Positions 1-7,571 of a stretch of DNA of 64,000 nt are shown piece after piece (position 1 is the stretch's first letter; the number at the start of each line of letters is the position of its first letter). Source of the DNA: DATAEE01 sp036258175 (GTDB lineage Bacteria; Acidobacteriota; Vicinamibacteria; Vicinamibacterales; 2-12-FULL-66-21); contig DATAEE010000421.1 of NCBI GenBank assembly GCA_036258175.1, positions 1 to 64,000 of the forward strand, given 5' to 3'. A model generated the notes under the pieces. That model was given only the letters and a program-made list of their open reading frames with translations, was not told the origin of the DNA and ran no database searches. Made by a program: the position numbers and the translations under genes.

Positions 1-1
1 T

Positions 2-157
2 GCGGGGCAGAACGTCGGCGTCACGCAGGTCGGCGAGCACATCTGGCTCGTGACATTCATGCAGTACGATCTGGGCTATTTTGACGACGAGACGTGCCGG
101 CTGGAGCCGATTGCCAATCCCTTCGGCCCGAACGTGTTACCTATGTGCTCGGAATAA
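2..157 (+). CDS. IS transposase, C-terminal fragment (cut by window edge)
   Basis: The frame is open from base 2 to the TAA at 155-157 and gives 51 residues ending in ...GPNVLPMCSE. The tail (HIWLVTFMQYDLGYFDDE, then CRLEPI and NPFG) resembles the C-terminus of DDE/integrase-core transposases of insertion sequences as I remember them. The catalytic part lies outside the window, so I cannot tell whether the gene is intact. It reads toward a truncated tRNA gene 40 bp away, which suggests an accessory or degenerating region at this edge. The IS family is not assigned with certainty. Confidence 0.6.
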   Translation, partial: AGQNVGVTQVGEHIWLVTFMQYDLGYFDDETCRLEPIANPFGPNVLPMCSE

Positions 158-194
158 CCCGTCACCCATGTGACCGGTATATACCCGCCTAGGC

Positions 195-244
195 TGGCGC
201 GCCCGCCAGGATTCGAACCTGCGACCCCCGGCTTAGAAGGCCAA
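195..244 (-). pseudogene. tRNA-Arg(UCU) 3' half, truncated
   Basis: Read on the minus strand this holds, in order, an anticodon stem-loop with loop CTTCTAA (anticodon TCT), a 5-nt variable region, a T arm with loop TTCGAAT, the acceptor 3' strand CGGGCGC, discriminator G and encoded CCA. The T stem has one G-G mismatch at its base. Upstream, where D arm and 5' acceptor strand (expected GCGCCCG) should lie, the sequence does not fit. It is therefore a half-gene, of the kind left at integration sites or by deletion. Confidence 0.75.
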
Positions 245-691
245 GGATCATGTCCAAGGGCCCCCAATCCCTGGCCCAGCCTAACGGAATCTTTCGGACT
301 GCTAGCCGGGCGGAGGTCCTACGAGGGTCTGTGCCTCCCCCGTTCCCTCCACCTCCCAGTCTTGAGGTTGGGAGGCAAATCAACAGCGAAACTGAGTTTC
401 CACCTCTGGATCGATGGCTCCAGTGATGAGTACTTTGCCGAGCTCGCCCCTGCGCGTTCGGCCTTCGAGAGCAGTTCCGTCATGGCGCGGCTGGCGACCA
501 CGATACGGGTCGCCTCCATGGTGCTGTTCATGCGGGCCTGGACTGCAAGCCTGCGACCGGAGACGCCAGGCTGTAACTAGCTGATTTTAGAGGTTCTTAA
601 GCACTGGCCCTGCGAGTTGTGACGCTCGGGGATCTCATGACGTCGTCACATGACGACTATTCGTCACGTCGCGAAGCTTAAGGCGAATGGG
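245..691. other. about 450 bp without a recognisable gene
   Basis: Short open frames exist on both strands, but none has a recognisable motif or a convincing start and ribosome site. There is a 7-bp stem-loop at 352-375 (CCTCCCA/TGGGAGG) and a perfect 6-bp stem with a 4-nt loop at 651-666 (TGACGA/TCGTCA). The second lies just downstream of the minus-strand small-protein genes but has no U-tract. The stretch looks like decayed accessory DNA between the tRNA fragment and the PilZ cluster. Confidence 0.5.
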
Positions 692-799
692 TCAGCGCGC
701 GGCGCGTCGGCGTGCGTACAAGAGCATGACGATCACGGCGAGGGTTCCGTAAAGGAGCTTGCTCAGGAAAAGGTTGTGGCTTGGGCGCCGGACGCTCAT
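692..799 (-). CDS. tiny single-span membrane protein (35 aa)
   Basis: The frame from ATG 799 to TGA 692 encodes 35 residues. A basic N-terminus (MSVRRPSHN) precedes one hydrophobic segment at about residues 15-28 (LLYGTLAVIVMLLY) and a basic tail (ARRRAAR). The start overlaps the stop of the preceding small gene as ATGA, the usual sign of translational coupling. A long open frame reading across this stretch in another register is probably only the shifted continuation of the upstream PilZ gene. Function unknown. Confidence 0.5.
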   Translation of the reverse strand: MSVRRPSHNLFLSKLLYGTLAVIVMLLYARRRAAR

Positions 800-906
800 C
801 GACGACGACCCTCCGGTTCTCGGTCTTCCGACCGCGATTCGAACAGCCGATACGGCGCCAGGATGATCCCGAAGACGATGACGAAGATCGTGAGAGGAAG
901 GAACAT
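796..906 (-). CDS. tiny single-span membrane protein (36 aa)
   Basis: The frame from ATG 906 to TGA 796 encodes 36 residues. A very hydrophobic N-terminal segment (MFLPLTIFVIVFGIILA) is followed by a charged tail rich in Arg and Glu (SRSEDREPEGRRR). It starts 8 nt after the TAG that ends the shifted PilZ frame and overlaps the next tiny gene by 4 nt, so the three look like one transcription unit. Orientation by charge would leave the tail in the cytoplasm. Function unknown. Confidence 0.5.
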   Translation of the reverse strand: MFLPLTIFVIVFGIILAPYRLFESRSEDREPEGRRR

Positions 907-913
907 CGGCGTC

Positions 914-1244
914 CTACATCACACGGGCCGCCGGCACGTGCAACGCGAGCCCCGCCGCGTGGCGAGAGACCGCGTACCGGATCGATCCCGGGTGCCGCGG
1001 CGTCGTCAAAAGAAACTGCATACCGACGATAGATCGACCGGGCGCCCTCGACCGTTTCGCAGCGCACGAGCTCGATGTCATCGCTGCAGTCCTCGACTCC
1101 GAGCTTCAGCCGAAGCTCGCCCAGGGTTCCGACTTCCAGCTTTCGCTGGGTCTCGATGAGGCACCCGGATCCGCTGATATTGATGACCCGCACGGACAGC
1201 TCGCGCGTCAGAGCGCCTTCGACGGCACTCATTTTCTTTGGCAT
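914..1244 (-). pseudogene. PilZ-domain protein with an apparent +1 frameshift near 1028
   Basis: From ATG 1244 the product shows a PilZ-like core (VRVINISGSGCLIET, then LGELRLKL and IELVRCETVEGARSIY). After SIY the open frame turns into low-complexity Arg/Ser sequence. Skipping one base at 1028 instead continues as VGMQFLLTTPRHPGSIRY and ends RVM at TAG 914-916, with G/C-rich third positions. That continuation matches how I recall related PilZ proteins ending. Either the gene is broken or one base is extra in the assembly. The start overlaps the preceding gene's stop (TGATG). PilZ domains usually bind cyclic di-GMP, but the N-terminal RxxxR is absent here. Confidence 0.6.
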
Positions 1245-1573
1245 CAGCCCCGCCTTATCTGCGGCTCGAAGAGGACCGGTGGAAAACTTCCCGGGTGCAA
1301 CCGGATGCGGTGCTGCATGTCGCCGTCAACGATGACGGGCCGGCTTTCGATCACGCAGACAGCGAGCCGATTTCGCGGCTCGCCATCCTCATCCTCGTAG
1401 CCAGCTACATCCGTCTCGAGGACGAGTGTCTCGCCGGCAATAGCGCCCTCGCGGCTGGTGACGATCCACTCGTCGTCACCACTCATTCGCACGATGACGT
1501 CGCGAAAGACGCGCACGGCGCCTTCCGTCGGCTCCGTCAATCGGTATCTCTTCTCAGTTCGGCGTTCGAGCAT
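1244..1573 (-). CDS. PilZ-like domain protein (109 aa)
   Basis: The protein starts with an Arg-rich motif typical of PilZ domains (RRTEKRYRL, residues 4-12). Short beta-rich segments follow (VRVFRDVIVRM; DEWIVTSREG; GETLVLETDVAG). PilZ proteins commonly bind cyclic di-GMP through RxxxR and a later D/NxSxxG; the second motif is not obvious here, so ligand binding is uncertain. The stop overlaps the start of the next PilZ gene by one base, indicating an operon. About 146 bp separate it from the end of serS on the same strand. Confidence 0.6.
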   Translation of the reverse strand: MLERRTEKRYRLTEPTEGAVRVFRDVIVRMSGDDEWIVTSREGAIAGETLVLETDVAGYEDEDGEPRNRLAVCVIESRPVIVDGDMQHRIRLHPGSFPPVLFEPQIRRG

Positions 1574-1696
1574 GGCGCCTCATAGAGCAAGGGGAATACC
1601 CGGGCCCGGAGTGGAAGAATGTGTGTTTTGGGGAATGTTTTTGGCGGTCGCTCGCCACGCAGGTGCGATTTGGTTGGCCCTGACCAGCTGATTAAT

Positions 1697-1715
1697 CTGG
1701 CTGGAGCCAGTTTTT
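1697..1715 (+). terminator. hairpin followed by T5, plus-strand terminator-like
   Basis: A 5-bp stem (CTGGC/GCCAG) with a 4-nt loop is followed directly by TTTTT. It lies 5 bp beyond the serS stop codon. As a terminator it would act on plus-strand transcripts heading into serS antisense; on the minus strand the tract beyond the stem is only ATTAATC. The stem is short, so confidence is low. Confidence 0.3.
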
Positions 1716-1719
1716 CAGA

Positions 1720-3006
1720 TCACTTCGGCCGAATCGCGTCGAGCCCGTGCACGTACGGCCGGAGGACTTCAGGAATGACCACCGAGCCGTCAGCCTGCTG
1801 GTAGTTCTCCACGATCGCGATCCATGTACGGCCAACGGCCAGGCCGGAGCCATTGAGCGTGTGCACGAACTCCGCCTTGCCCGTACCGCCCGGGCGAAAC
1901 TTGATGTTCGCGCGCCGCGCCTGGAACGACTCCGTGTTGCTGCAGGATGAAATCTCGCGATATGTGTTCTGGCTCGGCAGCCAGACCTCGATGTCGTAGG
2001 TCTTCGCCGACGCGAATCCCAGGTCGCCGGTGGCAAGCGCCATCGTTCGATAGGGCAATTCGAGCCGTTTGAGCACTTCCTCGGCGTCTCTCGTCAGCGA
2101 TTCGAGCTCTTCGTACGACCGATCCGGCGGCGTGAACTTCACGAGCTCCACCTTGTCGAACTGATGCTGGCGGATCAGCCCGCGCACGTCCGCACCGTAC
2201 GATCCGGCTTCGCTTCTGAAGCACGGCGTGCACGCCGTGTACTTGATCGGGAGCTCGCGGCCGTCGAGGATCTCGCCGCGGTGGAGGTTCGTGAGCGGCA
2301 CCTCGGCGGTGGGGATCAGGTACAGGTCCCAGTCGCCGCTGATCTTGAACAGATCCGCCTCGAACTTGGGAAGGTTCCCGGTCCCTGTCAGTGCCGCGCT
2401 GTTGACGAGAAACGGCGGCTCGATCTCCCGGTAGCCATGCTCGCGCACGTGAAGGTCGAGCATGAAATTGATGAGCGCGCGAGCGAGCCGCGCGCCGGCG
2501 CCGACCAGCACGGAAAACCGCGAGCCGGACAGCTTCGTCGCGCGCTCGAAATCGAGAATTCCGAGCGCCGGTCCGATGTCCCAATGTGGCTTGACCGGAA
2601 ACTCGAACTGCCGCGGAGTCCCCTCGCGGCGGACCTCCACGTTCCCATCGGCGCTTGACGCGATCGGCACGGTCGCATGCGGGAGGTTCGGCAGTCCGAT
2701 CAGCAAGGCGGTTCTCTGCTGCTCGATCTGCTCCTGCTCGATCTCGAGTTGCCGGATCCGCTGCGCGCGCTGCTTGCTGGCGGCGAAGAGCTCAGACGCG
2801 TCCTGCCCCTGGCGCTTCGCCCGCGCAACCTGGTCGCCGGCCGCGTTCTGCTCCCGTTTCAGTCCTTCGAGCTCCGGGATGACCCGCCGCCGGCGCGCCT
2901 CGAGCGTCGCGAGCTGCTCCAGCTCGCGATCGACCGTCAGGCCGCGGTTTCGCAGTCCGGTCCGGACGTCCTCGAGCCGATCGCGGACGAGCGCGGGGTC
3001 GAGCAT
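1720..3006 (-). CDS. serS: seryl-tRNA synthetase
   Basis: This cytoplasmic enzyme charges tRNA-Ser (and tRNA-Sec) with serine. The 428-residue product has the normal family length. The N-terminal domain has the long charged coiled-coil that contacts the tRNA extra arm (about residues 25-110). The class II core follows with LYLIPTAEVPLTNLHRG, motif 2 (CFRSEAGSYGADVRGLIRQH) and motif 3 near the C-terminus (GRTWIAIVENYQ). ATG 3006 lies only 19 bp from the divergent galU start, so the mRNA is probably leaderless or nearly so. Confidence 0.97.
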   Translation of the reverse strand: MLDPALVRDRLEDVRTGLRNRGLTVDRELEQLATLEARRRRVIPELEGLKREQNAAGDQVARAKRQGQDASELFAASKQRAQRIRQLEIEQEQIEQQRTALLIGLPNLPHATVPIASSADGNVEVRREGTPRQFEFPVKPHWDIGPALGILDFERATKLSGSRFSVLVGAGARLARALINFMLDLHVREHGYREIEPPFLVNSAALTGTGNLPKFEADLFKISGDWDLYLIPTAEVPLTNLHRGEILDGRELPIKYTACTPCFRSEAGSYGADVRGLIRQHQFDKVELVKFTPPDRSYEELESLTRDAEEVLKRLELPYRTMALATGDLGFASAKTYDIEVWLPSQNTYREISSCSNTESFQARRANIKFRPGGTGKAEFVHTLNGSGLAVGRTWIAIVENYQQADGSVVIPEVLRPYVHGLDAIRPK

Positions 3007-3013
3007 GGGTTAA

Positions 3014-3023
3014 ATCCTATATT
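3014..3023. promoter_or_regulatory. divergent -10 elements between serS and galU
   Basis: TATATT at 3018-3023 (plus) lies 8 nt before the second galU ATG at 3032. TAGGAT at 3019-3014 (minus) lies 7 nt before the serS ATG. The two -10-like hexamers overlap in a symmetric A/T core inside a 19-bp gap. No convincing -35 is seen for either. The spacing fits leaderless transcripts in both directions. Confidence 0.4.
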
Positions 3024-3025
3024 CT

Positions 3026-3913
3026 ATGCCGATGGCGCGACAGATTCGGAAGGTCGTCTTCCCCGCAGCCGGTCTCGGCACCCGGTTCCTGCCGGCCACC
3101 AAGGCACAACCGAAGGAAATGCTTCCGCTGGTGGACAAGCCGATCATTCAGTACGGCGTCGAGGAAGCGGTGTCGGCTGGCGTCAACAACGTCATCCTCG
3201 TCACCGGCCGCGGAAAGAACGCCATCGAGGATCACTTCGACGTCTCTGTCGAGCTGGAAAGCTTCCTCGAACAACGCGGCAAGTCGGACCAGCTCGCCGA
3301 GATTCGCAAGATCTCGAATCTGATCAACTTTGCGTACGTCCGCCAGGGAGAGCCGCTCGGCCTCGGCCACGCGGTCCTCGTCACGCGGAACCTGGTCGGC
3401 GACGAGCCCTTCGCTGTGATCCTGGCCGACGACGTCATCGACGCGACGCCGTCGGCGCTCGCGCAGATGCTTCAGGTCTATCAGGAGACCGACTCACCCG
3501 TCCTGCTCGTCGAGCGCGTGCCGAAGGAGAACGTCAGCTCGTACGGCATCATCGCCTACGAGCCGGTCCGGCGGGGTGTGTACAAGGTCACCGATCTCGT
3601 CGAGAAACCACCGACGAGCGAAGCGCCGTCCGACCTCGCTATCATTGGCCGCTACATCCTGACGCCGGACATCTTCGCCGCGCTCGAGGCGACCGCGAGA
3701 GACCGCACCGGTGAGATCCAGTTGACCAATGGCATGCGCCGGCTCCTGGCGTCGCGGCCGATTTACGCGTGCGAGGTCGACGGCGTCCGTCACGACACCG
3801 GCAACAAGAACGGCTACCTGCGAGCGGTGGTGTACTTCGCGCTCAAGCGGCCCGATCTCGCAGAACCGTTCCGCGAGTATCTACGATCGCTGAATATCGC
3901 TGAGATCGCGTGA
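3026..3913 (+). CDS. galU: UTP-glucose-1-phosphate uridylyltransferase
   Basis: The enzyme makes UDP-glucose from UTP and glucose-1-phosphate for envelope polysaccharide synthesis. The N-terminus has the nucleotidyltransferase signature (AAGLGTRFLPATKAQPKEM, about residues 13-31). VILADDVI (metal-binding Asp), VEKP and HDTGNKNGYL follow in family order, and the 295-residue length is normal. A second ATG at 3032 gives MARQIRKVVFP and sits 8 nt after a TATATT -10, so it may be the true start. Convergent with the FmdB-type gene. Confidence 0.95.
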   Translation: MPMARQIRKVVFPAAGLGTRFLPATKAQPKEMLPLVDKPIIQYGVEEAVSAGVNNVILVTGRGKNAIEDHFDVSVELESFLEQRGKSDQLAEIRKISNLINFAYVRQGEPLGLGHAVLVTRNLVGDEPFAVILADDVIDATPSALAQMLQVYQETDSPVLLVERVPKENVSSYGIIAYEPVRRGVYKVTDLVEKPPTSEAPSDLAIIGRYILTPDIFAALEATARDRTGEIQLTNGMRRLLASRPIYACEVDGVRHDTGNKNGYLRAVVYFALKRPDLAEPFREYLRSLNIAEIA

Positions 3914-3921
3914 GGGCTCTG

Positions 3922-3957
3922 ACGACCCTGAAAGCTCGGACGACTCTGAAGGGTCGT
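3922..3957. terminator. inverted repeat between convergent galU and FmdB genes
   Basis: An 8-bp perfect inverted repeat (ACGACCCT / AGGGTCGT) with a 20-nt loop fills the 58-bp gap between two convergent genes. No T-run follows on either strand, so it is not a classical intrinsic terminator, but its position suits shared transcript ends. Confidence 0.3.
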
Positions 3958-3971
3958 ACCACCTGGCAAGG

Positions 3972-4280
3972 TCAGTCCTTCGAGGTGGGCGTCGAAGGTT
4001 TTGCCGCGGCTGAATCGGTCGATGAAGACTCTTTTTTCGAGGTCTCGGCCGACTGCGACGAATCGGATGTCGAAGTGGACGCCGTCGAGTCGCCCGACTT
4101 GCGCGCGTAGTCGGTGACGTACCAGCCGCTTCCCTTGAACTGAATCGCCGGCGACGACAGCAGTTTCCGGACGGGGCCGCTGCCGCAGACGCGGCAGACT
4201 GTTGCCGGAGGATCCGAGAACTTCTGAATCACCTCGAACCGCTGGGCGCACGCCTCACACTGGTATTCGTAGAGCGGCAT
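3972..4280 (-). CDS. FmdB-family zinc-ribbon protein
   Basis: This small protein of the FmdB/CxxC_CXXC_SSSS family begins MPLYEYQCEACAQRFE. Two CxxC pairs (Cys8/Cys11 and Cys29/Cys32) would bind one zinc. The segment VRKLLSSPAIQFKGSGWY is characteristic of the family. Residues from about 68 on form a Ser/Thr/Lys-rich low-complexity tail (102 aa in total). Members are often called regulatory, but the function is not established. The start is 5 bp after the DUF885 stop and has a -10-like TAGAAT 7 nt upstream. Confidence 0.85.
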   Translation of the reverse strand: MPLYEYQCEACAQRFEVIQKFSDPPATVCRVCGSGPVRKLLSSPAIQFKGSGWYVTDYARKSGDSTASTSTSDSSQSAETSKKESSSTDSAAAKPSTPTSKD

Positions 4281-4285
4281 CGCCT

Positions 4286-5944
4286 CTATTCTATCAGCGC
4301 GCCCGAAGCCTCGCCGAGCATGAGCCGGCGATGGACCCAGAACGGAAGCGTGCCGTTCGCCAGCAGCGCGTCGTGGAAGGCCCGGAGCGAGTACTTCGCG
4401 CCGGTCATCGCCTTGTAGTCCTCGCGCAGCTTCAGCAGCATCAGCTTCCCCGCGGAGTAGACGACATACGACGGATCGAACGCGCCGCGTTCGGCTTCCC
4501 GGCGCGCGCTGCCTTCTTCCATGAACGCCTCGTCGCGGAAGAACCGGACGCCCTGTTCGACCGACATGTCCTCCGCGTGCAGCCGGATGCCCACGACGAA
4601 CCGGCACAGCCGGATGAGCGCCTCGGCGAGCTGACCCAGCCGCACGGCGAGATCTTCGCGTCCGAAGCCGGCCTCGACCATCATCTGTTCGCAATAGTGC
4701 GCCCATCCTTCGACAAACGACGCGGACGAAAACAGGATGGACTTGCGCAGCGACGACTCGACCTGACGAAGGTGCTGGTAGTGGAGGAAGTGCCCCGGGT
4801 ACACCTCGTGGATCGAGATCGCCCAGAGCGCGCCGTGATTCAGGTCGCGCATATGCTCTTCCTGCCGGTCGCGCGACCAGCTGGAGTCGACGTCCGTGAT
4901 GTAGTAATAGGCGCGGATGGGCCGGGTCTCGAATGGGCCGGGCGTCCACATGCTCGCAAACGTCCAGCGGTAAAACTTCGGCGACGGCGCGACGATCACC
5001 GGGTCGCCCTCCGGCAGTGAGACGAGCGCGCGCGTGCGAATGAAGGCCTCCAGCTCGTCAATCTGCTGCCGCGCCACATCGACGAGCCGGCCCGGCTCGG
5101 GATGATCCTCCTTCAGCCGGCGCCAGGTCTCGACCGCGTCGCCGCCGTTCGCCCGCCCCGCCACGCGCTTGAACTCCTCCTGCGTGGCCTTCAGCTCGCG
5201 CAGCGCGATCTTCAGGAGACCGTCCGCGCCCATGTTGATCCCTTCTTCGAGGCGCAGCTTCTCGTCGAACGGCTCGCGCCCCAGCCGGAACGAGGCACGA
5301 CTGCGGGATCCCTGTTCTTCCTCGAGGTAGCCGATGTAGGACCGGACGGCTGCGGCGGCGCTCATGGAGGCGTCGGCGAGGTCGCCGAGCAGGTGAAGAT
5401 CATCGACCGCGCCGAACGCCTGGGGAAGATCCTCCTCGATGAAACGAAGCGTGCCCCGCATGGTCTCGAGGCCGATCTTGACGAAGATCCCGGGCGGCTG
5501 CTTGATGTTGTCGCGTGCGGCCTGGATGAAACGCGGCGTCTGCCGCAGCTTCGACAGCACACGGCGCGCGCGCTCCTCGAGCGGGGCGTAGTCGAACAAC
5601 GCCTGTCCCGCGAGGCTCGTCGCGAGCAGGTCGGCGTAATACTGCGGGTTGCGTTCCCACGTGCGGGTGGTCTCGAGCTCGAACAGCCGCGACCGGATGT
5701 TGGACTCGAGCGCGGGCCGCTCGATCTGTTCTGTAGGCGTCAGGACCGCAGGGTCGATGGCCGCCAGCCGGCGCGCGAAGCCGGAGAGCTCTGTAATCTG
5801 CGTGTCGACCGCGGAGCGGGACAGATCCTCGAGCAGGTCGTCGTGGGCGTGGACGCCGTCGAAAGTGGCGTTGGTCGGATGCCGTTCGTGCAGGTACGCT
5901 AGGTAGTCCTCGACGAAGTGCGGCAGTGGTTCCGATGAATACAT
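4286..5944 (-). CDS. DUF885 family putative metallopeptidase
   Basis: The 552-residue protein matches the DUF885 family: an N-terminus resembling YLAYLHERHPTNATFDGVH, then mostly helical sequence, and a metallopeptidase-like HExxxGH (SIHEVYPGHFLHYQ, about residues 378-390). A downstream EGWAHYCEQMM would supply the further metal-ligand Glu. It has no signal peptide at this start and is probably cytoplasmic. Its substrate is unknown. The start lies 9 bp from the divergent rsmI start, and the FmdB-type gene follows closely on the same strand. Confidence 0.85.
   Translation of the reverse strand: MYSSEPLPHFVEDYLAYLHERHPTNATFDGVHAHDDLLEDLSRSAVDTQITELSGFARRLAAIDPAVLTPTEQIERPALESNIRSRLFELETTRTWERNPQYYADLLATSLAGQALFDYAPLEERARRVLSKLRQTPRFIQAARDNIKQPPGIFVKIGLETMRGTLRFIEEDLPQAFGAVDDLHLLGDLADASMSAAAAVRSYIGYLEEEQGSRSRASFRLGREPFDEKLRLEEGINMGADGLLKIALRELKATQEEFKRVAGRANGGDAVETWRRLKEDHPEPGRLVDVARQQIDELEAFIRTRALVSLPEGDPVIVAPSPKFYRWTFASMWTPGPFETRPIRAYYYITDVDSSWSRDRQEEHMRDLNHGALWAISIHEVYPGHFLHYQHLRQVESSLRKSILFSSASFVEGWAHYCEQMMVEAGFGREDLAVRLGQLAEALIRLCRFVVGIRLHAEDMSVEQGVRFFRDEAFMEEGSARREAERGAFDPSYVVYSAGKLMLLKLREDYKAMTGAKYSLRAFHDALLANGTLPFWVHRRLMLGEASGALIE
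4288..4293 (-). promoter_or_regulatory. -10 element of the FmdB-type gene
   Basis: TAGAAT (5 of 6 to TATAAT) is separated by 7 nt from the ATG at 4280 and overlaps the stop codon of the upstream gene. No -35 was recognised. AGAGG between the hexamer and the ATG could equally be a ribosome site. Confidence 0.3.
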
Positions 5945-5953
5945 GAGTCGGTG

Positions 5954-6802
5954 ATGCCCGGTTCCCTTTACGTCGTCGCAACGCCGATCGGCAACCTCGA
6001 GGACATCACGCTTCGAGCACTCCGGGTTCTGCGCGAGGTCGCCATCATCGCGGCCGAAGACACCCGGCGGACGGCTAAACTCCTCTCACACTACTCGATC
6101 TCGACGCCTACGACGAGCGTTCACGCGCACAACGAGTACCTTCGTATCCGCGGGCTGCTCGATCGACTCGCGAAGGGAGAAGACGTCGCGCTCGTTTCGG
6201 ATGCAGGGACGCCCGGAGTCTCCGACCCTGGCCGCCAACTGGTGGCGGCGGCGCTCGAGCGGGGCTTCAAGGTAGTCGCGATTCCAGGCGCGAGCGCGGT
6301 GATGGCCGCGCTCGTGAGCTCGGGCTTCAGCATGGACGCGTTCCTCTTCGCTGGGTTTCCCCCGCGTAGGGCAAAAGCCAGAGAAGAATGGCTCCGCCGC
6401 CTTTCTGGAGACCCGGCTTCGATCGTTTTCTTCGAAGCGCCTCATCGGATCAAGGAAACGTTGGCCGCGGCAGCGCCGATATTTGGCGACCGACCAATAA
6501 CAGTCGCCAGAGAGCTCACCAAGGTCCACGAAACATTGGTCAAAGGACCAATATCGGCGGTTGTTCAGAGCCTTGGCCAGCCGAGAGGCGAGTACACCGT
6601 GGTCGTCTCAGCAACGGAAAGCGACGCGAAGCACAGGATGGAGCTTCCAGAAGGCGAGTTGTTACTTGCTGAATTCGGTCAGATAACAGATTTCGGCGCC
6701 ATGTCTCGCCGGGAAGCGATTGCTCAGCTGGCTCAAAAGTACCGGCGAGCGCCGCGAGAGGTCTACGCCGCCATCGAAAATGCCAAAAGGTCTGCCAGTT
6801 GA
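5954..6802 (+). CDS. rsmI: 16S rRNA (cytidine-1402-2'-O)-methyltransferase
   Basis: RsmI uses S-adenosylmethionine to 2'-O-methylate C1402 in the 16S decoding centre. The tetrapyrrole-methylase-fold signatures are present: VVATPIGNLEDITLRAL near the N-terminus, AAEDTRRTAKLL, ALVSDAGTPGVSDPG (about residues 80-94) and VFFEAPHRIKETL. About 282 residues is normal. A GTG at 5951 is an alternative start. The gene begins 9 bp from the divergent DUF885 start, so its promoter must lie inside that gene. A/T content rises toward the 3' half. Confidence 0.95.
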   Translation: MPGSLYVVATPIGNLEDITLRALRVLREVAIIAAEDTRRTAKLLSHYSISTPTTSVHAHNEYLRIRGLLDRLAKGEDVALVSDAGTPGVSDPGRQLVAAALERGFKVVAIPGASAVMAALVSSGFSMDAFLFAGFPPRRAKAREEWLRRLSGDPASIVFFEAPHRIKETLAAAAPIFGDRPITVARELTKVHETLVKGPISAVVQSLGQPRGEYTVVVSATESDAKHRMELPEGELLLAEFGQITDFGAMSRREAIAQLAQKYRRAPREVYAAIENAKRSAS

Positions 6803-6884
6803 CCTAGGATTCGGCGATTTGTTACGTTAGCGCCGCCTGTCGCCCTCGTCTCCCCGCCGACGTTCGCGGGCGCAGGAGCAGGCC

Positions 6885-7553
6885 ATGGCCAAGACTCGTC
6901 GAGGACGCGCCCGTCCTCCCTCGCCCGAACGCCCCAAACAGCGCGCGGCGCAGCCGCCTCTTCCGGTCACGATGCGCCCGGTTCGACCTGAACGGCAGCT
7001 GCCGCCCGAGCCTCCACCGCCTTCGCCGTCGCACCTCGAGGCGGTCGCCCTATACGAGCGCGGTGTCGAGACGCTCCAGCGGCGGGCATTCGAGGCCGCC
7101 GCCTCGACGTTCCGCGATATCCTCGCCCGGTACCCTGAAGAACGGGAGATCCACGAGCGCGCCAGGCTCTATCTGAAGGTTTGCGAGCGCGAAATGGCCG
7201 CCGCGCCGTCGGTGCCCCAGACGCCAGAGGAGCGGCTGTTGACTGCTACGGTTGCCATGAATTCCGGGGACTACGACGGCGCACTCTCCCTGCTCCGGCG
7301 TATCCAGGCCGAAGACGCCGAAAACGACCACGCCGAGTACATGCTCGCGGTCATCGCCGCCGCGCGCGGAGACGAGAACGGTTCGCTCGACCACCTCAAA
7401 CGCGCCATCGAGTTGAACCCAGAGAACCGGGCGCTCGCCCGGCAGGATGGTGACTTCGAGACCCTCCGCGCCAACGAGGTCTTCCGCGTCCTCGTCGAAC
7501 CGGTCCCGGGCCTGATGGTCGGCCGCCGCCGGCGCCCGCGCCTGGCGCGCTGA
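6885..7553 (+). CDS. TPR-repeat protein
   Basis: A basic, Pro-rich N-terminus (about residues 1-50) precedes tetratricopeptide-like helices: ALYERGVETLQRRAFEAAAS with FRDILARYPEE, then GDYDGALSLLRRIQAEDAEN, then GDENGSLDHLKRAIELNPEN. There is no signal peptide. It ends in a basic tail (GRRRRPRLAR). Such proteins are usually scaffolds for protein-protein contacts; the partner is unknown. It lies 18 bp upstream of glmU on the same strand and may be co-transcribed. Confidence 0.8.
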   Translation: MAKTRRGRARPPSPERPKQRAAQPPLPVTMRPVRPERQLPPEPPPPSPSHLEAVALYERGVETLQRRAFEAAASTFRDILARYPEEREIHERARLYLKVCEREMAAAPSVPQTPEERLLTATVAMNSGDYDGALSLLRRIQAEDAENDHAEYMLAVIAAARGDENGSLDHLKRAIELNPENRALARQDGDFETLRANEVFRVLVEPVPGLMVGRRRRPRLAR

Positions 7554-7571
7554 AGCCGTCCCCGAGGGTCG

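Noticed and set aside
195..313. Intact tRNA-Arg gene, possibly with an intron
   Set aside because: No GCGCCCG 5' acceptor strand or D arm lies at a usable distance. A weak CGCCCGG at about 307-313 is over 100 bp away from the 3' acceptor strand and no intron features are seen.
170..580. Plus-strand 136-codon frame with PPGFEPATPGLEG near its start
   Set aside because: That peptide is the usual false translation of a tRNA T arm and anticodon arm; the frame lies opposite the tRNA-Arg fragment and has no family resemblance.
678..1244. A single 188-residue PilZ protein
   Set aside because: After about residue 72 the sequence becomes Arg/Ser low complexity, while a one-base shift gives a family-like ending and leaves two plausible small genes downstream.
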